Origin: Sternotherus odoratus
Taxonomy: Eukaryota > Chordata > Testudines > Kinosternidae
DNA length: 64,000 bases
Assembly (NCBI GenBank): GCA_032164245.1
Contig: JAVMKO010000003.1
Coordinates: 64,054,390 to 64,118,389 of the forward strand
Reading direction: 5' to 3'
In this document: piece by piece, positions 1-8,992 of the stretch
Numbering within the stretch: the stretch's first letter is position 1
Layout: the number at the start of each line of letters is the position of its first letter
Position numbers and translations under genes: made by a program
Notes under the pieces: generated by a model
The model's database searches: none
Told to the model about the DNA's origin: nothing
What the model saw: the letters and a program-made list of their open reading frames with translations, nothing else

Positions 1-955
1 CTTAGTTTCATGGGTTGAGGTCTGTGTTTCTGGTCACAGAGGCAGAAATCTCTAATTCTATTACCCCCCGCTCAGCCCCACTCCTTGATCTTAAATGCTT
101 ATGTTTGGCCAGTGATTACCTTTTATGTATGTATATGGCCATGTACTGTTGCAAACAGATGCCCCATTCAGGTACCAAATGTTCGTTTTGTGGACCAAAT
201 AGGATTATGCTTCTCTCTTCAGTCAAATTTAAATCATTTCAAGGGAGCTTGTGCCATAATCTAACTTGATATACAAGGCAAAAATAAATGCATGTTGGTA
301 TTAAAAACAAGTTTATTTAAAACATGTTATTTTCAGAATCTCTCTACATGTGATGTGAACCATGTAACAATGGAATAATTCCCGTGTTCTCTCTACCCCA
401 GCAGAGCTGTGCGGAGCATGCAAAAGAACAGGCTGCCTAAATCCTAATGAAAATTAACAAATACTGCCAGAAACTTTTTGAATGAATTAGTTTAATCTCA
501 ATGGAATTTCTGATTCATTAGTTAGAAACAACTTTGCTAACTTTGAAAAAGAAAATGGTTATTCTTACTAAGAACCCCCTCCCCTCAATCTATTTTCTTT
601 AGCAAATGCTAGAAAGGCTAGAAAGCTCTACCGTGTAGGAAGAATAGACAGTGGGTCTAGGGCACCAAACTGTTTAATGGCTGGATTGTTGTGCGAATGA
701 TTGTCATCTGTGAGAGGAGTATGTTTCCCAGTTTGTCCTTGGCTGCCAAAGCTCTAGAAATCAGTTCTGTAGGATAATCACATTGCAAATAAAAAGCAAG
801 TCTCAAAAGCTATCTTCAGATATTTTAAAGAGACCGACCAGAGCATGAAGTTAAGGAATATATCTGAACTTCAATGCTCAAGGAGGTTTGAACCTCTTTA
901 ATTATTACAACTCCTATTTTAATTTGCCCTAAAAGCAAGCAGGGTGTTTATACAC
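1..955. other. no gene seen
   Basis: AT-rich sequence downstream of PREP. Short open frames carry no recognisable protein. I see no repeat family with clear ends before the LTR that starts at 956. Confidence 0.6.
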
Positions 956-998
956 TGTGGCAGACCGCTCTCTCATCCCTCCCAGGAACAGGCAGGAA

Positions 999-1207
999 AA
1001 GAACAGTTACTTACCTCGTAACGTTGGTTCTTCGAGATGTGTTGCTCATGTCCATTCCCATATGTGTGTGTGCGTTCCGCGCATGCCCGGTCGGACAGCT
1101 TTTCCCCAGCGGTACCCGTAGGGTCGGCAGGGGCGACCCCTGGAGTGGCGCCCTTATGGCAATGTATATATGCCCCTGCCGACCCACCCCCCGCTCAGTT
1201 CCTTCTT
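999..1207 (-). repeat. DIRS 3' inverted terminal repeat
   Basis: The inner 180 bp (1028-1207) is the inverse of the 5' repeat. The outer 29 bp or so (999-1027) is unique to this end, so the two terminal repeats are unequal, as in DIRS-1. The outer 60 bp is repeated in inverted form at 1244-1303, within the internal complementary region. Confidence 0.9.
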
Positions 1208-1243
1208 GCCGGTACTCCGACAGAGGGGAGGCGGGTGGGATTC

Positions 1244-1342
1244 GGAATGGACATGAGCAACACATCTCGAAGAACCAACGTTACGAGGTAAGTAACTGTT
1301 CTTTCTTCTTCGAGTGCTTGCTCATGTCCATTCCCATATGTG
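1244..1342 (-). repeat. DIRS internal complementary region (circle-junction copy)
   Basis: Positions 1244-1303 are the exact reverse complement of the left extremity (about 999-1058). Positions 1303-1342 match the reverse complement of the right extremity (6896-6935). The two ends of the element are therefore written side by side inside it, overlapping by a few bases. In DIRS-1 such a region is thought to template the joining of the cDNA ends into a circle, which the tyrosine recombinase then integrates. It lies just past the stop of the recombinase ORF. Confidence 0.9.
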
Positions 1343-1354
1343 ACTTACGAGCAG

Positions 1355-4249
1355 TCATCTCGGAGGAGGGAGAGGAGTACTTTGAGTACCTGTTAACAGG
1401 ACCGCCTGTCCCACAGCTGCATCCCCCATCGACTGCTGCACGATGGCGTAGTGCGAAGTGAAGGTGTGCACTGAAGACCACGTCACTGCTCTACAGATGT
1501 CGACGATTGGAACGTGTGCCAGGAACGCCGTGGACGCGGCCTGGGCCCTGGTGGAATGCGCCGACAGTGCTGGTGGAGTCGCATTCGAGAGGTTATAAGA
1601 CAATTTGATACAAGAAGTGATCCAGGCCGAGAGGCGCTGAGTAGAAATTGGTAACCCTTTCATCCTTTCTGCCACTGAAATAAAAAGTTGTGGAGATTTA
1701 CGAAAACCTTTGGTCCTTTCTATGTAAAAAGCTAAAGCTCTTTTGACGTCCAATGAGTGAAGCATTCTTTCCCTGTTATCCGCATGGGGTTTGGGAAAAA
1801 ACACCGGTAGGAACACCTCCTGATTCAAATGAAAGGGTGAGACTACTTTGGGCAGGAAGGCCGGGTGAGGTCTTAACTGAACCTTATCTCTATGGAAGAT
1901 CGTGTAGGGCGGTTCAGAAGTGAACGCCCTAATCTCAGAGACTCTGCGTGCCGAAGTGATTGCTACTAAGAACGCGGTCTTCCATGAGAGATAAGAAAGG
2001 GGGCAGGAAGATATGGGTTCGAACGGGGGTTTCATTAGGGCCGTTAGAACCAGGTTGAGGTCCCAAGGGGGGATTGGTTGGCGTATCTGAGGATACAGCC
2101 TCTCCAATCCCTTAAGGAATCTGCTAACTAAGGGGTTACTAAAAACCGAGTTGTCATCGACCCCCGGGTGGAACGCCGAAATGGCGGCCAGGTGTACCCT
2201 AACAGTGGAAAGCGCTAGTCCTTGCTGCTTCAGCTCAAGGAGGTAGTCCAGGATAGTGGAGACTGAAGAAGACAAGGGATCCACCCCCTTGTTCTGAGCC
2301 CACAGTGAGAAGCGCTTCCATTTGGCAGTGTAGGTTCCCCTTGTGGAAGGTTTTCTGCTACCCAGAAGGACCTCCCTGACTGACTCCGAGCACTGCAGCT
2401 CTGCTGGGTTCAGCCACGGATATACCACGCCGTGAGGTGGAGGGACTGGAGGTTGGGGTGCAACATCCTCCCGTGGTCTTGGGAGATCAATGTCGGTGAC
2501 AGAGGAAGTGTTATCGGCGTCGTCACACAGAGAGACAACAGGGACGTGTACCAGTGTTGCCGAGGCCAGGCTGGCGCTATTAGTATGACCGATGCTTTGT
2601 CCTGACGGGCCTTCGCCAGTACCTTGTGTACGAGGGGGAACGGGGGAAATGCGTAAAGCAGGCCCCCCGTCCATAGAGTGTGGAATGCGTCCCCCTCTGA
2701 ACCTGGGCTGAGGTTGAGGAGGGAGCAAAACCTGTGGCACTTCCTGTTGGCCTTTGTGGCGAACAGGTCGAGGCGGGGAAACCCCCACCTTTGGAAAATT
2801 GAATGGGCTACATCGGGTCTGAGAGACCATTCGTGACCCCGAAATGAGCGGCTCAGGGAGTCCGCCAGTACGTTCTGAACTCCCGGAAGGTAAGCCGCAG
2901 TGAGGTAGATCCCTCTGGGAATGCAGAACTCCCAAAGGGCGAGGGCTTCCTTGCACAGGAGAGAGGAGCGAGCACCACCCTGTTTGTTTATATAAAACAT
3001 CGAGGCCGTGTTGTCTGTTAGGACTGACACGCTCTTGTCCCTCAAGAGTGACTGGAACGTCTGGCATGCCAGGCGAACTGCTCTGAGCTCTCGAACATTT
3101 ATGTGGAGAGACAACTCTTCCTGAGACCATAGGCCTTGAGTCGTGGCCTTCCCCAGGTGAGCTCCCCAACCCAGCGCCGAAGCGTCTGTCACCAACGTGA
3201 TGGATGGTTGGGGCTTGTGAAAGGGCACCCCGCTTCCCAGAGACGTGGGCTGGAGCCACCAGTAGAGGGACTGTCTTACCTTCAATGGTAGAGTTACTAC
3301 GAGGTCGAGGGGGTCTCTGCGCTGGTTGTATACCTTCGCGAACCAGGCTTGCAGAGGGCGAAGATGGAGTCTCGCAAATGGCACCACGTAAGTGCACGCC
3401 GCCATGTGTCCCATCAGGACCATACAGTTCCTTGCTGTTGTAATGGGAGACCGGAGAAGTGGCCGGATAATGTCCCCCATGGCCTTGGCCCGAGAGGGAG
3501 GTAGGAAGGCTCTCGCGCGGCGGGAGTCTAGGATCACCCCAATGAACTCGATTCTCTGGGTAGGGATGAGGGTTGATTTCGGCACATTCAGAATGAGGCC
3601 CAGCTTTAGGAGGGTGGCTTTGATGAACGTTATTTGCGTTAGAAGCAGCTCCCGTGACTGTGCCCTGATGAGCCAGTCGTCCAGGTAAGGGTAGACATGG
3701 ATGCCGTTCCGTCTGAGGAATGCTGCGACTACCGCCACGCATTTCGTGAATACCCTTGGAGCTGAGGAGAGGCCGAACGGAAGGACGGTAAACTGGTAGT
3801 GTCGGGATCCCATCACGAACCTCAGGAATCGTCTGTGGCTCGGGATGATGGAAATGTGGAAATATGCGTCTTTTAAGTCGAGGGCGGCGAACCAGTCTCC
3901 TTGATCCATAGCAGGAATTATGACAGCCAATGAGAGCATGCGAAACTTCAGCTTCTTTATGTAGGAGTTGAGGCCTCGCAAGTCCAGGATGGGGCGGAGC
4001 CCCCCTTTGGCCTTCGGGATAAGGAAATAACGGGAGTAGTAACCCTTGCCCCGAAATTCTTGAGGAACCTCCTCTATGGCACCCAAAGACAAGAGGGTTT
4101 GGACCTCCTGTTCTAGGAGTTGCTCGTGAGATGGGTCCCTGAAGAGGGACGGGCACGGGGGGCGGGTGGGAGGGAGAACAGAGAATTGGATAGAATATCC
4201 CACTTCTACCAGGCTGAGAACCCACTTGTCCGAGGTGATAGAGGACCAT
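1355..4249 (-). CDS. DIRS ORF3, tyrosine recombinase
   Basis: A 964-codon open frame. The recognisable recombinase occupies about residues 640-940: a SAM-like N-terminal part (RGTYTAKWKRF and following) and a catalytic core. Arg769 (ARRVSE), His898 and Arg901 (HSTR), Trp924 and the nucleophile Tyr934 (TSHY, codon at 1450-1448) make the full R-H-R-(H/W)-Y set. The protein should integrate circular cDNA by site-specific-type strand exchange, in place of a DDE integrase. The first 600 or so residues lie opposite RT/RNase H in another frame and look unconstrained (Pro/Arg-rich), so the true start may be further in, or the protein may be made by frameshift or splicing. Confidence 0.85.
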   Translation of the reverse strand: MVLYHLGQVGSQPGRSGIFYPILCSPSHPPPVPVPLQGPISRATPRTGGPNPLVFGCHRGGSSRISGQGLLLPLFPYPEGQRGAPPHPGLARPQLLHKEAEVSHALIGCHNSCYGSRRLVRRPRLKRRIFPHFHHPEPQTIPEVRDGIPTLPVYRPSVRPLLSSKGIHEMRGGSRSIPQTERHPCLPLPGRLAHQGTVTGAASNANNVHQSHPPKAGPHSECAEINPHPYPENRVHWGDPRLPPRESLPTSLSGQGHGGHYPATSPVSHYNSKELYGPDGTHGGVHLRGAICETPSSPSASLVREGIQPAQRPPRPRSNSTIEGKTVPLLVAPAHVSGKRGALSQAPTIHHVGDRRFGAGLGSSPGEGHDSRPMVSGRVVSPHKCSRAQSSSPGMPDVPVTLEGQERVSPNRQHGLDVLYKQTGWCSLLSPVQGSPRPLGVLHSQRDLPHCGLPSGSSERTGGLPEPLISGSRMVSQTRCSPFNFPKVGVSPPRPVRHKGQQEVPQVLLPPQPQPRFRGGRIPHSMDGGPALRISPVPPRTQGTGEGPSGQSIGHTNSASLASATLVHVPVVSLCDDADNTSSVTDIDLPRPREDVAPQPPVPPPHGVVYPWLNPAELQCSESVREVLLGSRKPSTRGTYTAKWKRFSLWAQNKGVDPLSSSVSTILDYLLELKQQGLALSTVRVHLAAISAFHPGVDDNSVFSNPLVSRFLKGLERLYPQIRQPIPPWDLNLVLTALMKPPFEPISSCPLSYLSWKTAFLVAITSARRVSEIRAFTSEPPYTIFHRDKVQLRPHPAFLPKVVSPFHLNQEVFLPVFFPKPHADNRERMLHSLDVKRALAFYIERTKGFRKSPQLFISVAERMKGLPISTQRLSAWITSCIKLSYNLSNATPPALSAHSTRAQAASTAFLAHVPIVDICRAVTWSSVHTFTSHYAIVQQSMGDAAVGQAVLLTGTQSTPLPPPR

Positions 4250-4539
4250 GCCTGGTAGAAATGGGATAGACGGTTCACAAATAGGGGGGCAGCTATAGAG
4301 TTGGAGGCTGGCTCGGCGTCCCCGGGCGCAGCTTCAAAAGGTCGGCCTGGGTCCGGGGGGGTGGTTGTTCCCTGGGCCCTGAGGCTGGCGAGAGGAGGAG
4401 CGTTGTCGGCCCCTACTATTACCCCTCCCGCCCCTTCTAGGCTGATCCCTCCTGTAAGGAGGGGCCTGATGGGGTCTGGCTGGCGGGGGCGGGGGAGCTC
4501 TAAAGGGTCTTCTTTGGCCTTGCGGTGTATGCAAGCCAA
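2410..4539 (-). CDS. DIRS ORF2, reverse transcriptase / RNase H / methyltransferase-like
   Basis: A 709-codon frame. The RT domain spans about residues 140-345, with LDLKDAYF (Asp221), LPFGLSSAP and the catalytic YLDD at 285-288. RNase H follows at about 445-565, with the acidic set Asp452 (TDAS), Glu484 (NVREL), Asp509 (LTDN) and Asp560 (LADSLS). The C-terminal part has DLFATKAN and LLYAFPPFP, resembling the adenine-methyltransferase-like domain known at this position in DIRS elements; the PP motif is kept, but activity is unproven. It copies the element's RNA into DNA. The frame starts inside ORF1 and is overlapped along almost its whole length by the recombinase frame. Confidence 0.92.
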   Translation of the reverse strand: MACIHRKAKEDPLELPRPRQPDPIRPLLTGGISLEGAGGVIVGADNAPPLASLRAQGTTTPPDPGRPFEAAPGDAEPASNSIAAPLFVNRLSHFYQAWSSITSDKWVLSLVEVGYSIQFSVLPPTRPPCPSLFRDPSHEQLLEQEVQTLLSLGAIEEVPQEFRGKGYYSRYFLIPKAKGGLRPILDLRGLNSYIKKLKFRMLSLAVIIPAMDQGDWFAALDLKDAYFHISIIPSHRRFLRFVMGSRHYQFTVLPFGLSSAPRVFTKCVAVVAAFLRRNGIHVYPYLDDWLIRAQSRELLLTQITFIKATLLKLGLILNVPKSTLIPTQRIEFIGVILDSRRARAFLPPSRAKAMGDIIRPLLRSPITTARNCMVLMGHMAACTYVVPFARLHLRPLQAWFAKVYNQRRDPLDLVVTLPLKVRQSLYWWLQPTSLGSGVPFHKPQPSITLVTDASALGWGAHLGKATTQGLWSQEELSLHINVRELRAVRLACQTFQSLLRDKSVSVLTDNTASMFYINKQGGARSSLLCKEALALWEFCIPRGIYLTAAYLPGVQNVLADSLSRSFRGHEWSLRPDVAHSIFQRWGFPRLDLFATKANRKCHRFCSLLNLSPGSEGDAFHTLWTGGLLYAFPPFPLVHKVLAKARQDKASVILIAPAWPRQHWYTSLLSLCVTTPITLPLSPTLISQDHGRMLHPNLQSLHLTAWYIRG

Positions 4540-6589
4540 GAGAGCGGAGCATCGCCCTTGAGTCCTTCATGGACTGAAGTTTTTTGTCCGTATCAACGGC
4601 AAATAGCCCCTGCTTGTCGAACGGCAAGTCTTGTATGGTCGCCTGCACAGGTGGGGGAATACCAGAAACATGCAACCAGGCACCCCGGCGCATGGATACC
4701 GCTGTGCCTAGTTGCCGCGAAGCTGAGTCTGCTGCGTCCAGTGCGGCCTGCAGGGCAGCTCTGGAGACCACCCTGCCCTCTTGTACTATGGCCTTAAAGT
4801 CGTGGGCCGATTCCTTGGGTAAGGTGCCCTCGAATTTGGCCATTGTAGACCAGGTGTTGTAGGCGTATCGCCCCAGGGCGGCCTGCTGGTTTGCTATGCG
4901 TAGTTGTAGCGCCGCCGAAGAGTACACCTTCCTGCCCCAGAGGTCCAACTTCTTGGAGTCATGCGACTTTGGGGTAGGACCTGTCTGGCCTTGCCGCTCC
5001 CTATGGTTCACTGCATCCGCAACCAGGGAGCCTGGCGGTGGGTGCGTGAAAAGGTACTCGTACCCCTCCCTTGGTGCGAAGTACCGGCGCTCCACTCCTC
5101 TGGCTGTAGGTGGAAGCGAGGAGGGGGTCTGCCATAGGGTGTCCATGGTGGATTTAACTTTGCGCATAAAGGGCAAGGCTATCTGAGGCGGCGAGTCGGA
5201 GGAGAGGATGTCCACATTGGGATCCTCCTCGTCCCCCTTAATTTCCTCAGGCTGGAGATTGAGGTTTTGTGCCACCCTCCTCAACAGATCCTGATGGCCC
5301 CTAATGTCCATGGGTGGCAGATTATAGGACGAGCCCGCCACTGCGTCGTCCGGGGACGATGAAGAAGAGCCAGGTTGAGGGTTCTCCATTTGGGTGTCCT
5401 CCTGGAAGGGGTGTTGGATGGGATCACCCCCTTGCGCTTCCTGGAGTACAGACTGGCTGTCAGACGTTCCAGGAAGATGCTCGTCCCCAGGCCCCTCCGA
5501 TTGGGGTCTGGTGATAGTGGCACACACTGGACCCTTTGGTACGGAAGGCCAAGATGCCACTGACGGAGGCCCCTGTGCTTGGTGGCATGCAAACGGGGTC
5601 CAGAAAGGCCATTGGGGAGGGCCTTGCTCTACCATCGCATATGGCTGTTGGTGCCGTCGATGGGAGGAGTGCCGGTGCCGTGAGTGATGGTGCCGAGAGC
5701 TATGGCTATGTCGAGACCTGGACCTCGACGAGGATGCATCCGACTCTGAAGAATAGTCGGACTGCGACCAGGGCGGTGCCGTGCCCTCCGGTGCCATGAC
5801 CCTGGAGTACATCTCCGGCTTCCCGGGGAACCTCGGTGCCTGCGGTGCGGTGCGAGCCGGTGCGGGTATCAGCGGTGCCGCTGAGATAGCCGGTGCCGCT
5901 AGAGCCGAGTTCGCCGGTACCGCCGTCACCGGCACGGGCGGGATGGTTGGAGCCACGGTGCGGGGGACCGGTGCCGGGACCGCAAACTGCGGTGCCGGGT
6001 CGACCGTGGTACCGATAAGGTCCACCACTGCCTCGAACGCCTCTGGGGTTGAGGGCAGTTCCAATTCCGGCACCTCGGTTCCTCGAGAGGGCACTATCTC
6101 CGGGGAGATGGCCCTGGGCTCCGGTGCTAGTATCGGTGCGCGCTCTGAACGGGGCCGCCTCGCGCGCTCCGGAGCTGCTGGCACCATCGAGGGATCACCC
6201 GTGCCCTTGCGCACCGGGGAGCGCCCTCTAGATCTCTTGGAAGGGACCGGCGACTGAGACCGGTGCCTTCTGGAGGAGGAGGAGCCGTGCCGTGGCGACC
6301 GGTGCCGAGGTGTTCTCGGGCCCTTCGGCGTCGCGGTGCCGCGCACCGACGCCGGTGCGCTGCTAGAAGTAGAGGGCTCCGTTGGTGGCTGAAGTGCGGA
6401 TTCCATCAGGATTAGCTTCAGCCTGGAATCCCTCTCTTTTTTAGTGCGCGGTTTGAATCCCTTACAGATCGCGCACTTCTCAGTCTGATGACCCTCTCCC
6501 AGGCACTTGAGGCAGCGGGAGTGAGGGTCACTAATTGGCATAGGCTTGCCGCAGACTTTACAGGCTTTGAACCCTGACGCCCCAGGCAT
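4334..6589 (-). CDS. DIRS ORF1, Gag-like protein
   Basis: A 751-codon open frame, first in the element. Near the N-terminus is a cysteine/histidine cluster (C10, C13, C26, C29, H34, C39, C42), probably a zinc-binding fold. A long low-complexity middle is rich in Pro, Ala, Ser and Arg (about 90-330), with an RS/SR/His-rich stretch near 285-315. The C-terminal third has a conserved-looking block (MRRGAWLHVSG, then DLPFDKQGLF) that I associate with vertebrate DIRS Gag proteins, followed by a basic RG-rich tail likely to bind RNA. It is expected to package the element's RNA. Its end overlaps the next ORF by about 200 bp. The start is the first Met of the frame, about 170 bp inside the 5' terminal repeat. 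Confidence 0.85.
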   Translation of the reverse strand: MPGASGFKACKVCGKPMPISDPHSRCLKCLGEGHQTEKCAICKGFKPRTKKERDSRLKLILMESALQPPTEPSTSSSAPASVRGTATPKGPRTPRHRSPRHGSSSSRRHRSQSPVPSKRSRGRSPVRKGTGDPSMVPAAPERARRPRSERAPILAPEPRAISPEIVPSRGTEVPELELPSTPEAFEAVVDLIGTTVDPAPQFAVPAPVPRTVAPTIPPVPVTAVPANSALAAPAISAAPLIPAPARTAPQAPRFPGKPEMYSRVMAPEGTAPPWSQSDYSSESDASSSRSRSRHSHSSRHHHSRHRHSSHRRHQQPYAMVEQGPPQWPFWTPFACHQAQGPPSVASWPSVPKGPVCATITRPQSEGPGDEHLPGTSDSQSVLQEAQGGDPIQHPFQEDTQMENPQPGSSSSSPDDAVAGSSYNLPPMDIRGHQDLLRRVAQNLNLQPEEIKGDEEDPNVDILSSDSPPQIALPFMRKVKSTMDTLWQTPSSLPPTARGVERRYFAPREGYEYLFTHPPPGSLVADAVNHRERQGQTGPTPKSHDSKKLDLWGRKVYSSAALQLRIANQQAALGRYAYNTWSTMAKFEGTLPKESAHDFKAIVQEGRVVSRAALQAALDAADSASRQLGTAVSMRRGAWLHVSGIPPPVQATIQDLPFDKQGLFAVDTDKKLQSMKDSRAMLRSLGLHTPQGQRRPFRAPPPPPARPHQAPPYRRDQPRRGGRGNSRGRQRSSSRQPQGPGNNHPPGPRPTF

Positions 6590-6756
6590 AACCCGGCGTC
6601 AGAGATCTAACACTACTTAACAACTACTTAACACTAAAGAACTATAACAATGCTAACGATAAGAACAATTAACCCTAAATACCTAACTAACTAGAAGAAC
6701 AAGATACCGCTACTGACAAAGGAGTAAGCTGTTCCAGCCACCGCCAAGGACGGAAA

Positions 6757-6935
6757 GAAGGAACTGAGCGGGGGGTGGGTCGGCAGGGGCATATATACAT
6801 GGCCATAAGGGCGCCACTCCAGGGGTCGCCCCTGCCGACCCTACGGGTACCGCTGGGGAAAAGCTGTCCGACCGGGCATGCGCGGAACGCACACACACAT
6901 ATGGGAATGGACATGAGCAAGCACTCGAAGAAGAA
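6757..6935 (-). repeat. DIRS 5' inverted terminal repeat
   Basis: About 180 bp whose reverse complement matches 1028-1207 almost base for base, including the CATATGGGAATGGACATGAG block. It lies upstream of the Gag-like ORF and probably carries the element's promoter. The outer end is at about 6935, in a run of GAA, where the interrupted LTR resumes with cccttctttg. Confidence 0.9.
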
Positions 6936-7341
6936 CCCTTCTTTGCTTCAAACAGTGCCCTTTAATCCACAGTGCAGGCCCCACCACCAATATATACAGT
7001 TTTACACAGTTTAGCCTTTCAGTTTACAACTCTAACAAACTCTACAGTTTCCAGCTCTGAGTAGCTCTACAGTTTCCAGCTCTACAAACTCTATATAGTT
7101 CAGCTCAAATACAAACACCGCTCTGACTAGCACTCCACACTCCATACCATCCCCACCACACTGGGCTTCCTTCCTGGCAGGCCTTTTATCCCCCTGAGGA
7201 GGCTGCCAGGTGTCACTCATCCGACTGATTGCTCTGCAGCGCAGGTGGCTGATTAGGCTTCTCTGCAGGGAGGTTTGCAGAGGTCTTTTCTCCCTCTTAA
7301 AGGGGCGACAAGGCTGGGTCAGGCCCACCCTGCCACAACAC

Positions 7342-7784
7342 GTATGAAGTAACAAGCATTTCCCAGATACCACACTGATTACAAATGCTTATCTCCCCTT
7401 TCTTGTACTAAAGAGAAGGTTCTGCAAATTACCACGTCAAACTGAAGAAGAGACTTTCTCTAAATACAATGGACAAGAGAGACACTGATTTACACCAGCT
7501 GAGGCTGTGGTCCATATCAGCAGCTACAAATTCACACCCATTGCATTTTCATGGTTCCAGATCGTTGCCTTTGCTCTAGAAGAGAATTCAATCACAATAT
7601 TTAAAAAAAATTGCAAGGTGAATTTCATTTTTCAATATAACCCAGAACAATTATCAATATCAACATTCAGTGTGTAAGTTATGTTGGCCAAGCTAGGAGG
7701 CACATCTGGTGCTTTAACATTAACAACCAATCTGGACTTCATTTCCGATCATATAAACTTTAATGTAGTCAATCCCAGAGCAGA
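7342..7784. other. no gene seen
   Basis: AT-rich unique-looking sequence between the solo LTR and a probable second LTR-like block. No coding frame or repeat with clear ends. Confidence 0.5.
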
Positions 7785-8541
7785 TTTTTCTCTTTGAGAA
7801 CGTAGCTCTTTGACCCACGCCAGTACCCCGTAGGCATTTTTGCAGTTTTGGGGTAACTGCACCTCTGGCCCCCCTCTGTGATTTGTTCGAGAAGTGCCCT
7901 CTCAGGTCATGCCTCTAGCCATCACTTCTCTCTGAGAAGGGACAGGTGTCCATGCAGCTGTCTGTAGCTGCACTATGATTACCTAAGGAAGATCTGACTG
8001 AAGATCAATCCCCACACTTTGTTTTCTCTCCGAAGGCCAGGACCAGGGAATGCCAGCAGTTCTGAGGGACCACACAACTCTTCCAAAGCAGAGAACATTT
8101 ATTTAAGGACAAAATTATACAGAGAAAACAAACAATAATATGATCTAAATGTTTCACCAGTAGCCCCATTAGTCCTACAGAGATCTGGGCAAGTTGAAGT
8201 CATTCCAACCCTTCTGCAGGTTTGGAACCTTCCTTGGACAAAAAGTCATACTTTGTTGAATTGGTCAGTTCAAGCAGGACCTTTAAACCCCATGTTCTTG
8301 CTTTGTCTCCTGCCTCTCTCGGAAACCTAGCTTGAAGGAGTTTATGCAAACAACCCCAAGGGCTGGTTGACACTCCTAGGGATTGCAGAAATTACTCCCC
8401 ACTGTTCAAAGTTCCTGGAGGGACTGTGGTAACCCTCCCTCATGGAGTAGAATACAATCCTATCCCACTACAATACATATAAGCCATAACATTAATACAA
8501 TTGTCCCCAAAATACTGCACCTGGTTGCACTATTTGTCACA
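7785..8541 (-). mobile_element. probable LTR-like element
   Basis: The minus strand begins TGTGACAAATAG at 8541, a plausible LTR start. It contains an AATAAA signal in the right orientation (TTTATT on the plus strand near 8100) and GC-richer blocks than the flanks. I recognise the general look of reptile LTRs but could not find a matching second end or target duplication, so the lower boundary is approximate. Confidence 0.4.
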
Positions 8542-8992
8542 AGCATCAGATACTGGTAAGAGAATTGGACTACTTAGATTGAAAGAGGCAGGAGACATTC
8601 TCTCTTCTTGTCACAACTCCAAGGGATTCTAAATGGTAAAATAACTGAACTCTTTATTCAACTTCTTAACCGGGAAGGCAAAAGAAAGCCAGCCCACAGC
8701 ACTGCACTTTGTCATTTGCTGTCAAAATGACAGGTTGCTACCTCATGCTAGGAAGTAGCCTAGAAACTTAATGAAGCAGAGAAATTCTTCATCTGTTAAA
8801 TATTCCCACCAGAATTTCTGAAAAATTGTATCAATTTGTGTTAAACTAAGGGATAAATTGCTAAGGTATTTTATACTCGCTGTTGCTCCATGACCACTGG
8901 GTCCAAAGGTAGCAATATTTTTGGATACTTGCTGCAGTCCTGTGACACTTTCAGATTCTCAAAGGCTTCTGTGTGGTTAAGGGCTAGTGTTA

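Larger units (their letters stand above)
999..6935 (-). mobile_element. DIRS-type tyrosine-recombinase retrotransposon, apparently coding-intact
   Basis: A complete DIRS-like element about 5.9 kb long on the minus strand. Its order is 5' terminal repeat, Gag-like ORF, RT/RNase H/methyltransferase-like ORF overlapped by a tyrosine-recombinase ORF, internal complementary region, 3' terminal repeat. The termini are inverted instead of direct repeats. No target-site duplication is seen and there is no integrase, both as expected for the order. All three frames are long and open (751, 709 and 964 codons), which points to recent activity. It sits inside a solo LTR. Family established by the YLDD reverse transcriptase, the R-H-R-Y recombinase residues and the terminal architecture together. 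Confidence 0.94.
956..7337 (-). mobile_element. solo LTR (ERV-type), split by a DIRS insertion
   Basis: Two separated blocks, 956-998 and about 6936-7337, make one LTR of roughly 445 bp once the DIRS element between them is ignored. On the minus strand it begins TGTGGCAGGG at 7337 and ends CTGCCACA at 956, so the ends are inverted repeats of the TG...CA kind. The 4 bp outside each end are ACAC (952-955 and 7338-7341), a target-site duplication typical of retroviral integration. A TATA-like ATAAAAGG (plus strand 7183-7190) and an ATTAAA signal (plus strand 6961-6966) fit the minus orientation. No internal retroviral genes are present, so it is a solo LTR left by recombination. Confidence 0.82.

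Noticed and set aside
1024..1461. 145-codon plus-strand frame
   Set aside because: It runs through the DIRS terminal repeat and internal complementary region, antisense to the element; a by-product of inverted repeats.
5781..6257. 158-codon plus-strand frame rich in Gly/Ala
   Set aside because: Exact antisense shadow of the Pro/Ala-rich part of DIRS ORF1.
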